Shown here piece by piece: positions 1-5,581 of a DNA stretch of 9,117 nt. A program made the translations under genes and the position numbers. The stretch covers positions 1-9,117 of the forward strand of contig JAPWUY010000040.1 of NCBI GenBank assembly GCA_028275295.1. The letters are read 5' to 3'. The stretch comes from Thermodesulfobacteriota bacterium (GTDB lineage Bacteria > Desulfobacterota > Desulfocorpusculales > Desulfocorpusculum). How positions within the stretch are numbered: the first letter of the stretch is position 1; each line of letters opens with the position of its first letter. The notes beneath the pieces were generated by a model. It had not been told where the DNA came from, ran no database searches, and worked only from the letters and a program-made list of their open reading frames with translations.

Positions 1-130
1 CGGAGGGACGCACTCTGTGCGCCCGCGTTGCAAGGCCGGACGCATAGCAAGGACTTTCATTACCGCCGGGGGTTAGGCGAGGGGCCGCTGGTTTAATGGG
101 AGTGCAAGAGGACCGCTTTGGGTCTTCCTT
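1..130 (+). repeat. Repeat unit 0 (5' part outside window)
   Basis: The unit starts inside the window edge with the hairpin (arms 6-13 and 17-24, loop TCT). One pair, A8 with C22, is mismatched. Positions 25-41 match unit 1 (CGCGTTGCAAGGCCG). The variable part, 42-128, aligns only loosely with those of later units (CTTTCATTACCGCC for CATTTCCACC; AGGGGCCGCTGG for the GGCC block), so this is the most diverged copy. Confidence 0.7.
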
Positions 131-359
131 GCGGGCGTGCGGAGCCCGCCCCTCCGCGGGATGGCCAAGGGATCGGGACAAGGCCTTCCGGGGGCAAACC
201 AGGGGACGGCGCGAAGGGCGGTTTTCTCGGAGGGACGCACTCTGTGCGTCCGCGTTGCAAGGCCGCACGCGAGCCGAGGCATTCCATTTCCACCGGATGC
301 GTGCGCGAGAGGCCGGGGCCCTAATGGGGAAAATCCTCCTCGAAGCCAATGCCGTCATT
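131..359 (+). repeat. Repeat unit 1
   Basis: This is a complete 229 bp unit. The stem GGGCG is at 133-137 and CGCCC at 147-151. The hairpin has perfect 8 bp arms at 233-240 and 244-251 with loop TCT. The variable part (265-359) is recognisably related to units 2 and 3 (CATTCCATTTCCACC, GAGAGGCCGGGGCCCTA) but has many substitutions and small indels. Confidence 0.85.
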
Positions 360-589
360 GTGGGCGTGCAGAGGCCGCCCCTCCGCGAAATGGCCAAGGG
401 ATCGGGACAAGGCCTTCCGGGGGCAAACCGGGGGACGGCGCGAAGGGCGGTTTTCTCGGAGGGACGCGCTCTGCGCGTCCGTGTGGTACGGCCGTCCGAA
501 TGTGGAGGCATTTCATTTCCACCCGATGACGAGGCCAAGGGCCCGTGGCCTAAGGGCGACATGCCGCGGTCAAGCCCGTGCCATCTTTT
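360..589 (+). repeat. Repeat unit 2
   Basis: This is a complete 230 bp unit. The stem is GGGCG 362-366 with CGCCC 376-380. The 8 bp hairpin is at 462-469 / 473-480, where the second pair from the loop is G-C instead of the A-T of unit 1. Its stretch 481-599 is repeated exactly at 710-828 in unit 3 and the start of unit 4. Confidence 0.88.
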
Positions 590-818
590 GCGGGCGTGCA
601 GAGCCCGCCCCTCCGCGGGATTGGTCACCGGAGCTGGGATGGCCTAGCTGGGAAAGCCGCGGGATAACGCGAAGGGCGGTTTTCTCGGAGGGGCGCACTC
701 TGTGCGCCCGTGTGGTACGGCCGTCCGAATGTGGAGGCATTTCATTTCCACCCGATGACGAGGCCAAGGGCCCGTGGCCTAAGGGCGACATGCCGCGGTC
801 AAGCCCGTGCCATCTTTT
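590..818 (+). repeat. Repeat unit 3
   Basis: This is a complete 229 bp unit. The stem is GGGCG 592-596 / CGCCC 606-610. The 8 bp hairpin is at 691-698 / 702-709, where the third pair from the base is G-C instead of A-T. The block between the two stems (about 620-670) differs from the other units: GGTCACCGGAGCTGG replaces the CAAGGGATCGGGACAAGG type, as if that segment had been replaced or had diverged separately. Confidence 0.85.
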
Positions 819-918
819 GCGGGCGTGCGGAGCCCGCCCCTCCGCGAAATGGCCAAGCGATGGGGACAAGGCCTTCCGGGGGCAAACCGGGGGACGGTGC
901 GAAGGCCGGTTTTCCTGG
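819..918 (+). repeat. Repeat unit 4 (3' truncated)
   Basis: The unit matches units 1 and 2 through GGGCG 821-825 / CGCCC 835-839 and the GGGGACAAGGCCTTCCGG block. Similarity stops just after GGCCGGTTTTC near 914, exactly where the GGACGCAC hairpin would begin. The last copy therefore lacks that hairpin and the variable part, and unrelated sequence leads on to truA. Confidence 0.8.
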
Positions 919-945
919 GCCCGCGCCTCTCTTGCCCGGGTGGGC

Positions 946-1062
946 CGGTTCGGGCTTGGGGAACTTCCAACCAATGGCCTCCACACTTCGAGCTTCTAGC
1001 CTCCCTTTTACCAGTGCATTTTCGCTGTCCCAAATATGGTTGCCGTTGCGGTCTTGGAGCAT
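946..1062 (-). pseudogene. Possible decayed coding fragment on the minus strand
   Basis: Between the array and truA, the minus strand from ATG 1062-1060 reads MLQDRNGNHIWDSENALVKG and continues for about 39 residues to a KFPKPEP segment. The frame then enters repeat sequence. The D-x-N-G-N-x-x-W-D pattern resembles acidic calcium-binding-type loops of secreted proteins, and the codons look ordinary. I do not recognise a family. It could be the remains of a gene cut by growth of the repeat array, or a chance open frame opposite the truA upstream region. Confidence 0.2.
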
Positions 1063-1074
1063 GTGTGGTATCTT
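1046..1074 (+). promoter_or_regulatory. Possible sigma70-type promoter for truA
   Basis: TTGCGG (1046-1051) is followed after 17 bases by TATCTT (1069-1074). TGG just before the -10 element fits an extended -10. Transcription would start near 1081, about 40 bases before truA. The hexamer matches are only moderate (3 and 4 of 6). Confidence 0.28.
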
Positions 1075-1108
1075 CCATAAGCTAAGGCTCGGGAATACTG
1101 GGCTTCCA

Positions 1109-1121
1109 GGGCAGCTTGCCC
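1109..1121 (+). promoter_or_regulatory. Small hairpin directly before the truA start
   Basis: GGGCA (1109-1113) and TGCCC (1117-1121) form a perfect 5 bp stem with a 3-base loop. The stem ends on the base before the ATG and covers part of the only Shine-Dalgarno-like run (AGGG 1108-1111). It could limit ribosome access, or it could be chance. Confidence 0.3.
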
Positions 1122-1958
1122 ATGAAAAACAAGAGGAACATTCGATTGGTCCTCGTGTACGATGGTGGAGGTTACCACGGTTGGCAAGTACAGCCCGGGG
1201 TTTTGACGATTCAGCAAGTGGTGGAGGACACCCTCTCTCGGATCATCCAGGAAAGGGTGAGGGTCAAGGCAGCTGGGAGGACGGATGCGGGGGTGCACGC
1301 TCTCTTTCAGGTGGTGAACTTCTCCACTCACTCTGGCCTTGCGCCTCAGGTCCTCTTGAGGGCGCTAAATGCTCTTCTTCCCCCTGACATTAGGGTGATT
1401 TGGTCCGAGGAGGTGCCTTCCTCATTTCACTCGAGATTCTCGGCAGGGGCAAAGACCTACCAGTATTGCATTTGGAACAGTCCCGTAGCATGTCCTTTCC
1501 TGAACAGGTATAGCTGGTGGATACCGATGCAGCTGGATCTCGAGGCCATGAGGAAAGCTGCCTCACAGATCATAGGAGAGCACGATTTTGTGGCCTTCAA
1601 GGCCTCTGGCTCGGATGCCAAGAACACGGTGAGAAGGGTCCTAGAGTGCGGATGGGATGAAAGTGGCCCGATGCTGAGGTTCTCGGTGAAGGCGACGGGC
1701 TTCTTGAGATACATGGTGAGGGGACTTGTGGGCACTATGGTGGAGATAGGCCTGGGGAAAAGGCCTCCTGAAGATCTTCTCCAGGTAATAGAGTCAAGGG
1801 AGAGGTCCTTGGCCGGGCCCACAGCTCCCGCAAGGGGGCTTTTCTTGGCCAGGGTTTTCTATCCACCGGAGTTCTCGTTGGAGCTGGGAGAGGAGGGATG
1901 TTGCGGGTGGATGGAGCACCTTGTGGGGTTGAAGGCTGCGAGTCCATCTGGACTTTAG
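1122..1958 (+). CDS. truA: tRNA pseudouridine(38-40) synthase TruA
   Basis: This enzyme isomerises uridines 38-40 in the tRNA anticodon stem-loop to pseudouridine, in the cytoplasm. The product is 278 residues, near the usual 245-280. The catalytic loop GRTDAGVHA lies at residues 52-60 with nucleophile Asp55. Other TruA landmarks are the N-terminal DGGGYHGWQ (14-22), AKTYQY (110-115), GFLRYMVR (193-200) and GPTAPARGLFL (232-242). ATG 1122 is chosen over TTG 1116 because MKNKRNIRLVLVYDG begins the first beta strand at the normal distance; the Shine-Dalgarno is weak and lies within a small hairpin. The C-terminal 30 or so residues (GEEGCCGWMEHLVG and beyond) extend past the family core and are not recognised. 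The epimerase gene follows after 24 bases, so the two are probably co-transcribed. Confidence 0.96.
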   Translation: MKNKRNIRLVLVYDGGGYHGWQVQPGVLTIQQVVEDTLSRIIQERVRVKAAGRTDAGVHALFQVVNFSTHSGLAPQVLLRALNALLPPDIRVIWSEEVPSSFHSRFSAGAKTYQYCIWNSPVACPFLNRYSWWIPMQLDLEAMRKAASQIIGEHDFVAFKASGSDAKNTVRRVLECGWDESGPMLRFSVKATGFLRYMVRGLVGTMVEIGLGKRPPEDLLQVIESRERSLAGPTAPARGLFLARVFYPPEFSLELGEEGCCGWMEHLVGLKAASPSGL

Positions 1959-1982
1959 ACCACTGATTGCGAGGCAATTTTG

Positions 1983-2975
1983 ATGTCGCTGTTTCTGGTC
2001 ACAGGAGGTGCTGGGTTCATAGGCTCCCACACCGTGGAGAGATTGCTGGAAGAGGGTCACAGGGTGCGGGTTGTGGACAATTTCTCAACTGGGAGAAGGG
2101 AGAACCTATCCCATTTGCTAGGCCATCCATGCTTGCAAATAGCTGAAGGGGACATATGCGACGAGGAGCTCGTGGAACAAGTGATGGATGGTGTGGACTT
2201 CGTCATTCACCTGGCGGCGATCCCCTCTGTCCCCAGATCTGTCGCTGATCCCTTCTCGAGCTACAGGGTGAACGTGGAGGGCACCCTCAAGGTCCTCGCC
2301 TCGGCCAGGGATGCGGGAGTGGGGAGGGTTGTCCTGGCATCCTCCTCTTCCATCTATGGCGGACTGGATGAGGACAGGAACTCCTCCAAGGCCAAGAAGG
2401 AGTCCATGCCCCCGAGGCCCCTCTCGCCCTACGCGGCAACGAAGCTCGCAGCAGAAGGACTGTGCAGGGCCTTTTTCCATTCATACGGGCTGGAGACAGT
2501 GGCTCTTCGTTATTTCAACGTGTTCGGGCCGAGGCAGGATCCCACATCCCAATATGCATCGGTCGTCCCGAAATTCGCATCAGCGCTCCTCAAAGGAGAG
2601 AGGCCGACCATATACGGGGATGGTCACCAGACGAGGGACTTCACTTACGTGTCAAACGTGGTAGAGGCGAACCTCCTCGCCTGCAAGGCCCTAGGGGCAG
2701 AAGGTGGCGTCTTCAACGTGGCCTGCGGAAGAAGTGTCAGTGTGCTCCAACTCCTGGAGATGATGGCAAGGGAGCTCGAGGTCAGAGTCGAGCCCCGCTT
2801 CGCTCCTCCAAGACCTGGAGATGTGCGCCACTCGAGGGCTGACATCTCCCTCGCTAAAAGTGTCCTGGGCTATAAGGTGCAAGTGGACCTGGAAGAGGGG
2901 ATAAGGAAGACATTGGACTACATGAGGCGCCTGATGGGCGCTCAGAAAGGAGCAGGGGAAAGAGACATTGGGTGA
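1983..2975 (+). CDS. NAD-dependent UDP-sugar 4-epimerase (extended SDR family)
   Basis: The product is 330 residues and belongs to the extended short-chain dehydrogenase/reductase family, which inverts C4 of nucleotide sugars through a keto intermediate with bound NAD. Visible are the Rossmann motif TGGAGFIG (7-14), Asp32 at the end of the second strand (NAD preference), HLAAIPSV (77-84), the SSSSIYG serine segment (120-126) and the catalytic YAATK (Tyr150, Lys154). RYFNVFGPRQDP (176-187), VVPKF and GDGHQTRDF (212-220) resemble the WbpP/WbgU-type UDP-GlcNAc/UDP-GalNAc 4-epimerases, but UDP-glucose/galactose or uronic acid substrates cannot be excluded. The start is ATG 1983 with GAGG at 1971-1974, eight bases upstream; TTG 1980 is a poorer choice. 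Ugd lies 227 bases downstream, which fits a joint role in surface polysaccharide precursor supply. Confidence 0.9.
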   Translation: MSLFLVTGGAGFIGSHTVERLLEEGHRVRVVDNFSTGRRENLSHLLGHPCLQIAEGDICDEELVEQVMDGVDFVIHLAAIPSVPRSVADPFSSYRVNVEGTLKVLASARDAGVGRVVLASSSSIYGGLDEDRNSSKAKKESMPPRPLSPYAATKLAAEGLCRAFFHSYGLETVALRYFNVFGPRQDPTSQYASVVPKFASALLKGERPTIYGDGHQTRDFTYVSNVVEANLLACKALGAEGGVFNVACGRSVSVLQLLEMMARELEVRVEPRFAPPRPGDVRHSRADISLAKSVLGYKVQVDLEEGIRKTLDYMRRLMGAQKGAGERDIG

Positions 2976-3202
2976 AAGAAGTTCCAAGTGGGTTGGTCCC
3001 GGAAGAGGCCATTGGCTCCGGGGTTCCGAGTCGGGTTCGGTATTCCATGTCCCTAGAAGATCGCGAGAAAGATGATCTCGCAGAAACGGTCTTCCCATTG
3101 GTTCGGCACCCTTGGGGAGGGGAGTTTGGCCATGGGGAGCGGCCGGAGAAGGGGATTCTGGGCTAGGCATTTCAAAAGGAGACTAGAAGGGGGTTGGGAG
3201 AA
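2976..3202 (+). other. 227 bp spacer between the epimerase gene and ugd
   Basis: No convincing gene is seen here; a 64-codon open frame has no recognisable content. One potential hairpin has arms GCGAGA (3063-3068) and TCTCGC (3076-3081) with a 7-base loop and no T tract, so it is not a typical terminator. No good promoter hexamers were found. The 3' end carries the ugd ribosome-binding signals. Confidence 0.5.
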
Positions 3203-4507
3203 ATGAACATATGTGTTGTGGGTGCTGGCTATGCTGGGCTTGTCACAGCGGCGTGCTTCGCTGAATTCGGCCTCAGGGTCACATGTGTGGACAAGGACGA
3301 GAAGAAGATAGAGAGCCTGAAGCAGGGGAAGGTCCCTTTCTTCGAGCCCGGGCTCGAAGAGATGGTCCAGAGGAATATGGCCCAAGGAAGACTCTCTTTT
3401 TCGACAGATCTCGCCTGGGGTGTGCGCAATTCATTGGTCATATTCATCTGCGTTGGCACGCCTTCCAAGGAAGACGGAAGCGTGGATCTTTCCGCGGTGG
3501 ATGAGGTAGCTGCACAGATTGGCGAGGCCCTCGATGGTTACAAGCTAGTTGTCACCAAGAGCACTGTCCCTGTTGGCACCACAAGGAGGGTTGAGGCCAT
3601 AATAAGGGAGAAAAGCAAGGGGAAGTATCACTTCGATGTGGCGAACAACCCCGAATTTCTCAGAGAGGGGTCCGCAGTAGAGGACTTCATGAGGCCCAAC
3701 AGGGTGATAATAGGTGCCGAGAGCGACCAGGCCAGGGCCATCCTCAGGGATCTCTATAGCCCCCTCTATCTCATAGAGGCCCCCTTCGTCATAACCAACA
3801 TTCAGACCTCGGAGATGATCAAATATGCGAGCAATGCCTTTTTGGCCACCAAGATCTCCTTCATAAACGAGATGGCCCTCCTCTGCGACAAGCTTGGCGC
3901 CGATGTATATCAGGTGGCTCGTGCCATGGGCCTGGACCAGAGAATAGGCCCCAAGTTTCTCCATCCAGGGCCTGGCTTCGGTGGATCCTGCTTTCCCAAA
4001 GACACGAGGGCCCTTGCCCACTTCGCCAGGGAGGCGGGAGTGGAGCTGGAGATAGTGGAGGCTGTGATCAGAGTCAACAAGAGGCAAAGGGAATGGGCTG
4101 TGAAGAGGATCGAGGAGGCGCTCGGCGGAATACAGGACAAGACAGTGGCCCTCCTGGGCCTCACCTTCAAGCCGAATACGGACGATATTCGAGAGGCTCC
4201 GGCCATTTACATAGCCCAGGAAATCTTGACAAGAGGTGGAAGGCTGAGGGCATACGATCCCGTTGGGATGGAGAATGCCTCCCATGTCCTGAATGGCAAC
4301 GTCACCTTCTGTTCCGATGCTTACGATGCAGCTACAGGTAGCGACGCTCTGGTCATAGCCACTGAGTGGAACCAGTTCAGAAATCTGGACATGGACCGGA
4401 TGAAGGAACTCTTGGCAAGGCCAATTCTCGTGGACCTCAAGAACATTTACGACCCCGAAAGGATAAGGGACAAAGGCTTCGCCTATTATGGGGTGGGGAG
4501 GAACTGA
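3203..4507 (+). CDS. ugd: UDP-glucose 6-dehydrogenase
   Basis: This enzyme oxidises UDP-glucose to UDP-glucuronate with two NAD+, giving the acidic sugar precursor for exopolysaccharide, capsule or LPS. The product is 434 residues, as usual. Visible are the NAD-binding GAGYAG (8-13) with Asp30 ending the second strand, FEPGL (47-51), CVGTP (83-87), KSTVPVGTT (119-127), NNPEFLREGSA (148-158), EMIKYASNAF with Lys207, the active-site loop PGFGGSCFPKD with Cys263, and the C-terminal domain motifs LGLTFKPNTDDIREAP (318-333) and YDP (351-353). ATG 3203 is preferred: GAAGGGGG lies about ten bases upstream, while TTG 3194 abuts that purine run. The stop overlaps the lepB start. It could act on a closely related UDP-hexose, but the match to Ugd is strong. 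Confidence 0.95.
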   Translation: MNICVVGAGYAGLVTAACFAEFGLRVTCVDKDEKKIESLKQGKVPFFEPGLEEMVQRNMAQGRLSFSTDLAWGVRNSLVIFICVGTPSKEDGSVDLSAVDEVAAQIGEALDGYKLVVTKSTVPVGTTRRVEAIIREKSKGKYHFDVANNPEFLREGSAVEDFMRPNRVIIGAESDQARAILRDLYSPLYLIEAPFVITNIQTSEMIKYASNAFLATKISFINEMALLCDKLGADVYQVARAMGLDQRIGPKFLHPGPGFGGSCFPKDTRALAHFAREAGVELEIVEAVIRVNKRQREWAVKRIEEALGGIQDKTVALLGLTFKPNTDDIREAPAIYIAQEILTRGGRLRAYDPVGMENASHVLNGNVTFCSDAYDAATGSDALVIATEWNQFRNLDMDRMKELLARPILVDLKNIYDPERIRDKGFAYYGVGRN

Positions 4508-5172
4508 TGGCCTTCCTGCCCAAAGCCTTTGCCAAAAAAGGAGTTCCAGCTCCAGTCGAATCCAAGAAAACAAAGAGCGCCATAAGAGAATACGCCGAGG
4601 CTATAGCCATAGCCCTCCTCATAGCCTTGGTCATAAGGACCTTCATTGTCCAGGCATTCAAGATCCCGTCGGGTTCCATGATTCCCACTCTGGAGATAGG
4701 CGATCACATCCTGGTGAACAAGTTCATCTACGGCTTCAGGATCCCGTATACGAGGATCCGCCTCCTCCCCTTCACAAAACCCGAAAGGGGCGACGTCATA
4801 GTGTTCGTCTATCCGGAAGACAAATCCAAGGACTTCATAAAGAGGGTGATCGCGGTCGGTGGAGACACAGTGGAGATAAGGGACAAGAAGGTCTTCATAA
4901 ATGGAAAGCCCTGGGATGACCCCCACGCCTTCTTCACAGACCCGAGGATAATTCCTAGGGGCATGGACCCCAGGGACAATTTCGGCCCGGTCAAGGTCCC
5001 AGAGGGAGAGCTATTCGTGATGGGAGACAACAGAGACAATAGCAGGGACTCTCGCTACTGGGGATTTGTCCATGTGGGCGAGGTCAAGGGCAAGGCTTTC
5101 CTCATTTACTACTCGTGGGACAGCGCCAATCACGGAATCCGATGGAGCAGGATAGGGAGGCTGATACGCTGA
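4507..5172 (+). CDS. lepB: Signal peptidase I
   Basis: This membrane-bound Ser/Lys protease removes signal peptides from exported proteins on the outer face of the inner membrane. The product is 221 residues. The N-terminal 25 or so residues are basic and probably cytoplasmic, followed by one membrane segment (about 31-51, AIAIALLIALVIRTFIVQAF). Box B is PSGSMIPTLEIGD with catalytic Ser57. Box D is RGDVIVF (94-100), followed by KRVIAVGGD with general-base Lys112. Box E is GDNRDNSRDSR (173-183). The end RWSRIGRLI is typical. The start ATG shares its A with the ugd TGA stop and GGAGG (4497-4501) lies just upstream, so translation is probably coupled to ugd. A single membrane span and short periplasmic domain make it the compact form rather than the longer E. 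coli type. Confidence 0.96.
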   Translation: MAFLPKAFAKKGVPAPVESKKTKSAIREYAEAIAIALLIALVIRTFIVQAFKIPSGSMIPTLEIGDHILVNKFIYGFRIPYTRIRLLPFTKPERGDVIVFVYPEDKSKDFIKRVIAVGGDTVEIRDKKVFINGKPWDDPHAFFTDPRIIPRGMDPRDNFGPVKVPEGELFVMGDNRDNSRDSRYWGFVHVGEVKGKAFLIYYSWDSANHGIRWSRIGRLIR

Positions 5173-5192
5173 GAGGAACGAAAAGGGCTACC

Positions 5193-5220
5193 TTGACGAA
5201 TGGGCATCTTTTTTGCTAAT
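5193..5220 (+). promoter_or_regulatory. Possible sigma70-type promoter for the pyr leader
   Basis: TTGACG (5193-5198, 5 of 6) is followed after 16 bases by GCTAAT (5215-5220, 4 of 6). A start near 5227 would give a leader of about 355 bases before pyrR. It overlaps the sigma54-like site listed next; at most one may be real. Confidence 0.35.
5202..5217 (+). promoter_or_regulatory. Possible sigma54 (-24/-12) promoter
   Basis: GGGCATCTTTTTTGCT has GG at 5203-5204 and GC at 5215-5216, exactly ten bases apart. It matches GGCA and TTGCT of the sigma54 consensus TGGCACG-N4-TTGCA. It lies in the gene-free region 25 bases after lepB. An enhancer site cannot be named. A sigma54 promoter for pyr genes would be unusual, so it may drive a separate leader RNA or be chance. 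Confidence 0.3.
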
Positions 5221-5484
5221 TGGCCCAGTTGGAACGCACTCCGTCGAAGAGGAGATGCCCCGAGTGGGGCCGCATAAAGGGGGGCAGGAGATCTCCAGGC
5301 CAAAATAAGGATATGGGCCTGGGCAAAAAGATGAATCATTCTCAAGGGTTGCGTTGAAATTCCGCGATCCTTTACGGGCGGAGCCTTTCTTTTGGAAACC
5401 ACCATCCATCCCACGATAAGGTTCTCTTCGAGCCAGTGGTTCCTCATGGGGAGATCTCTTGGGGACGGGCACCTTTACTCCACA

Positions 5485-5502
5485 GCGTCACCTCGGTGAC
5501 GC
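5485..5502 (+). promoter_or_regulatory. Inverted repeat (operator or RNA hairpin) before pyrR
   Basis: GCGTCACC and GGTGACGC are perfect 8-base arms around a central TC. As RNA this folds as a 7 bp stem closing a CUCG tetraloop; as DNA it would suit a dimeric regulator. No T tract follows, so it is not a standard terminator. It lies 79 bases before the pyrR start. Confidence 0.4.
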
Positions 5503-5581
5503 CTCCATTGCTTGACCCCGGAAGGGCGGTCGTGCTACCAAATACAGGCCCTCGTACAAGGGGGAGGGAAGGGATCGGGAC

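Larger units (their letters stand above)
1..918. repeat. Tandem array of a ~229 bp hairpin-bearing repeat
   Basis: The same unit recurs head to tail. The landmark CGGAGGG begins at 1, 228, 457 and 686, and the landmark GGGCGTGC begins at 133, 362, 592 and 821, giving periods of 227, 229-230 and 229. Each unit has a conserved part (GGGCG stem, a GGCCAAGGGATCGGGACAAG-type block, GAAGGGCGGTTTTCTCGG, then the GGACGCAC hairpin) and a more variable part (CATTTCATTTCCACC, GGCC-rich block). The two central units are nearly identical over long stretches, and the outer ones have diverged. The period is not a multiple of three, so successive copies are read in different frames. This argues that the array is non-coding despite long stop-free frames. 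It is not a CRISPR array: the unit is far too long and has no short repeat/unique spacer pattern. The function is unknown; a structured RNA, a REP/BIME-like element or a decaying repeat are all possible. Confidence 0.9.
5173..5581 (+). other. Gene-free 409 bp region; probable leader of the pyrR operon
   Basis: No gene or tRNA is seen. The region holds promoter-like signals at 5193-5220 and several potential hairpins. These are GCCCC-GAGT-GGGGC (5257-5270); the palindrome GGAGATCTCC (5287-5296); CCAGGCC 5295-5301 with GGCCTGG 5316-5322; TCCGC 5361-5365 with GCGGA 5378-5382 followed by a pyrimidine run GCCTTTCTTTT; and an 8 bp stem at 5485-5502. PyrR in many bacteria binds leader RNA to control transcription or translation, so an attenuator is conceivable. 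I could not find the conserved PyrR-binding loop sequence known from Bacillus or a clear stem-plus-T-tract terminator. Confidence 0.5.

Noticed and set aside
1..918. CRISPR array
   Set aside because: The repeated unit is about 229 bp and similar over nearly its whole length. There are no 25-40 bp repeats separated by unique spacers, and no cas genes are in view.
570..986. Minus-strand and plus-strand proteins of 87-225 residues across the array
   Set aside because: They are Arg/Pro/Gly-rich low-information translations whose frame changes from one repeat copy to the next, with no known motif.
2972..3166. Small 64-codon gene between the epimerase gene and ugd
   Set aside because: It has no good ribosome-binding site, recognisable motif or conserved-looking composition, and it overlaps the epimerase stop.
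3545..4573. 342-residue minus-strand frame opposite ugd
   Set aside because: It is the antisense shadow of a clear ugd gene and has no motifs of its own.
5361..5391. Rho-independent terminator (TCCGC/GCGGA stem then GCCTTTCTTTT)
   Set aside because: The stem is only 5 bp with a 12-base loop and the T run is interrupted; too weak to call.
5173..5581. tRNA or other known RNA gene before pyrR
   Set aside because: No GGTTCRAxxCC T-arm with matching acceptor stem was found on either strand by eye, and no other familiar RNA motif was seen.
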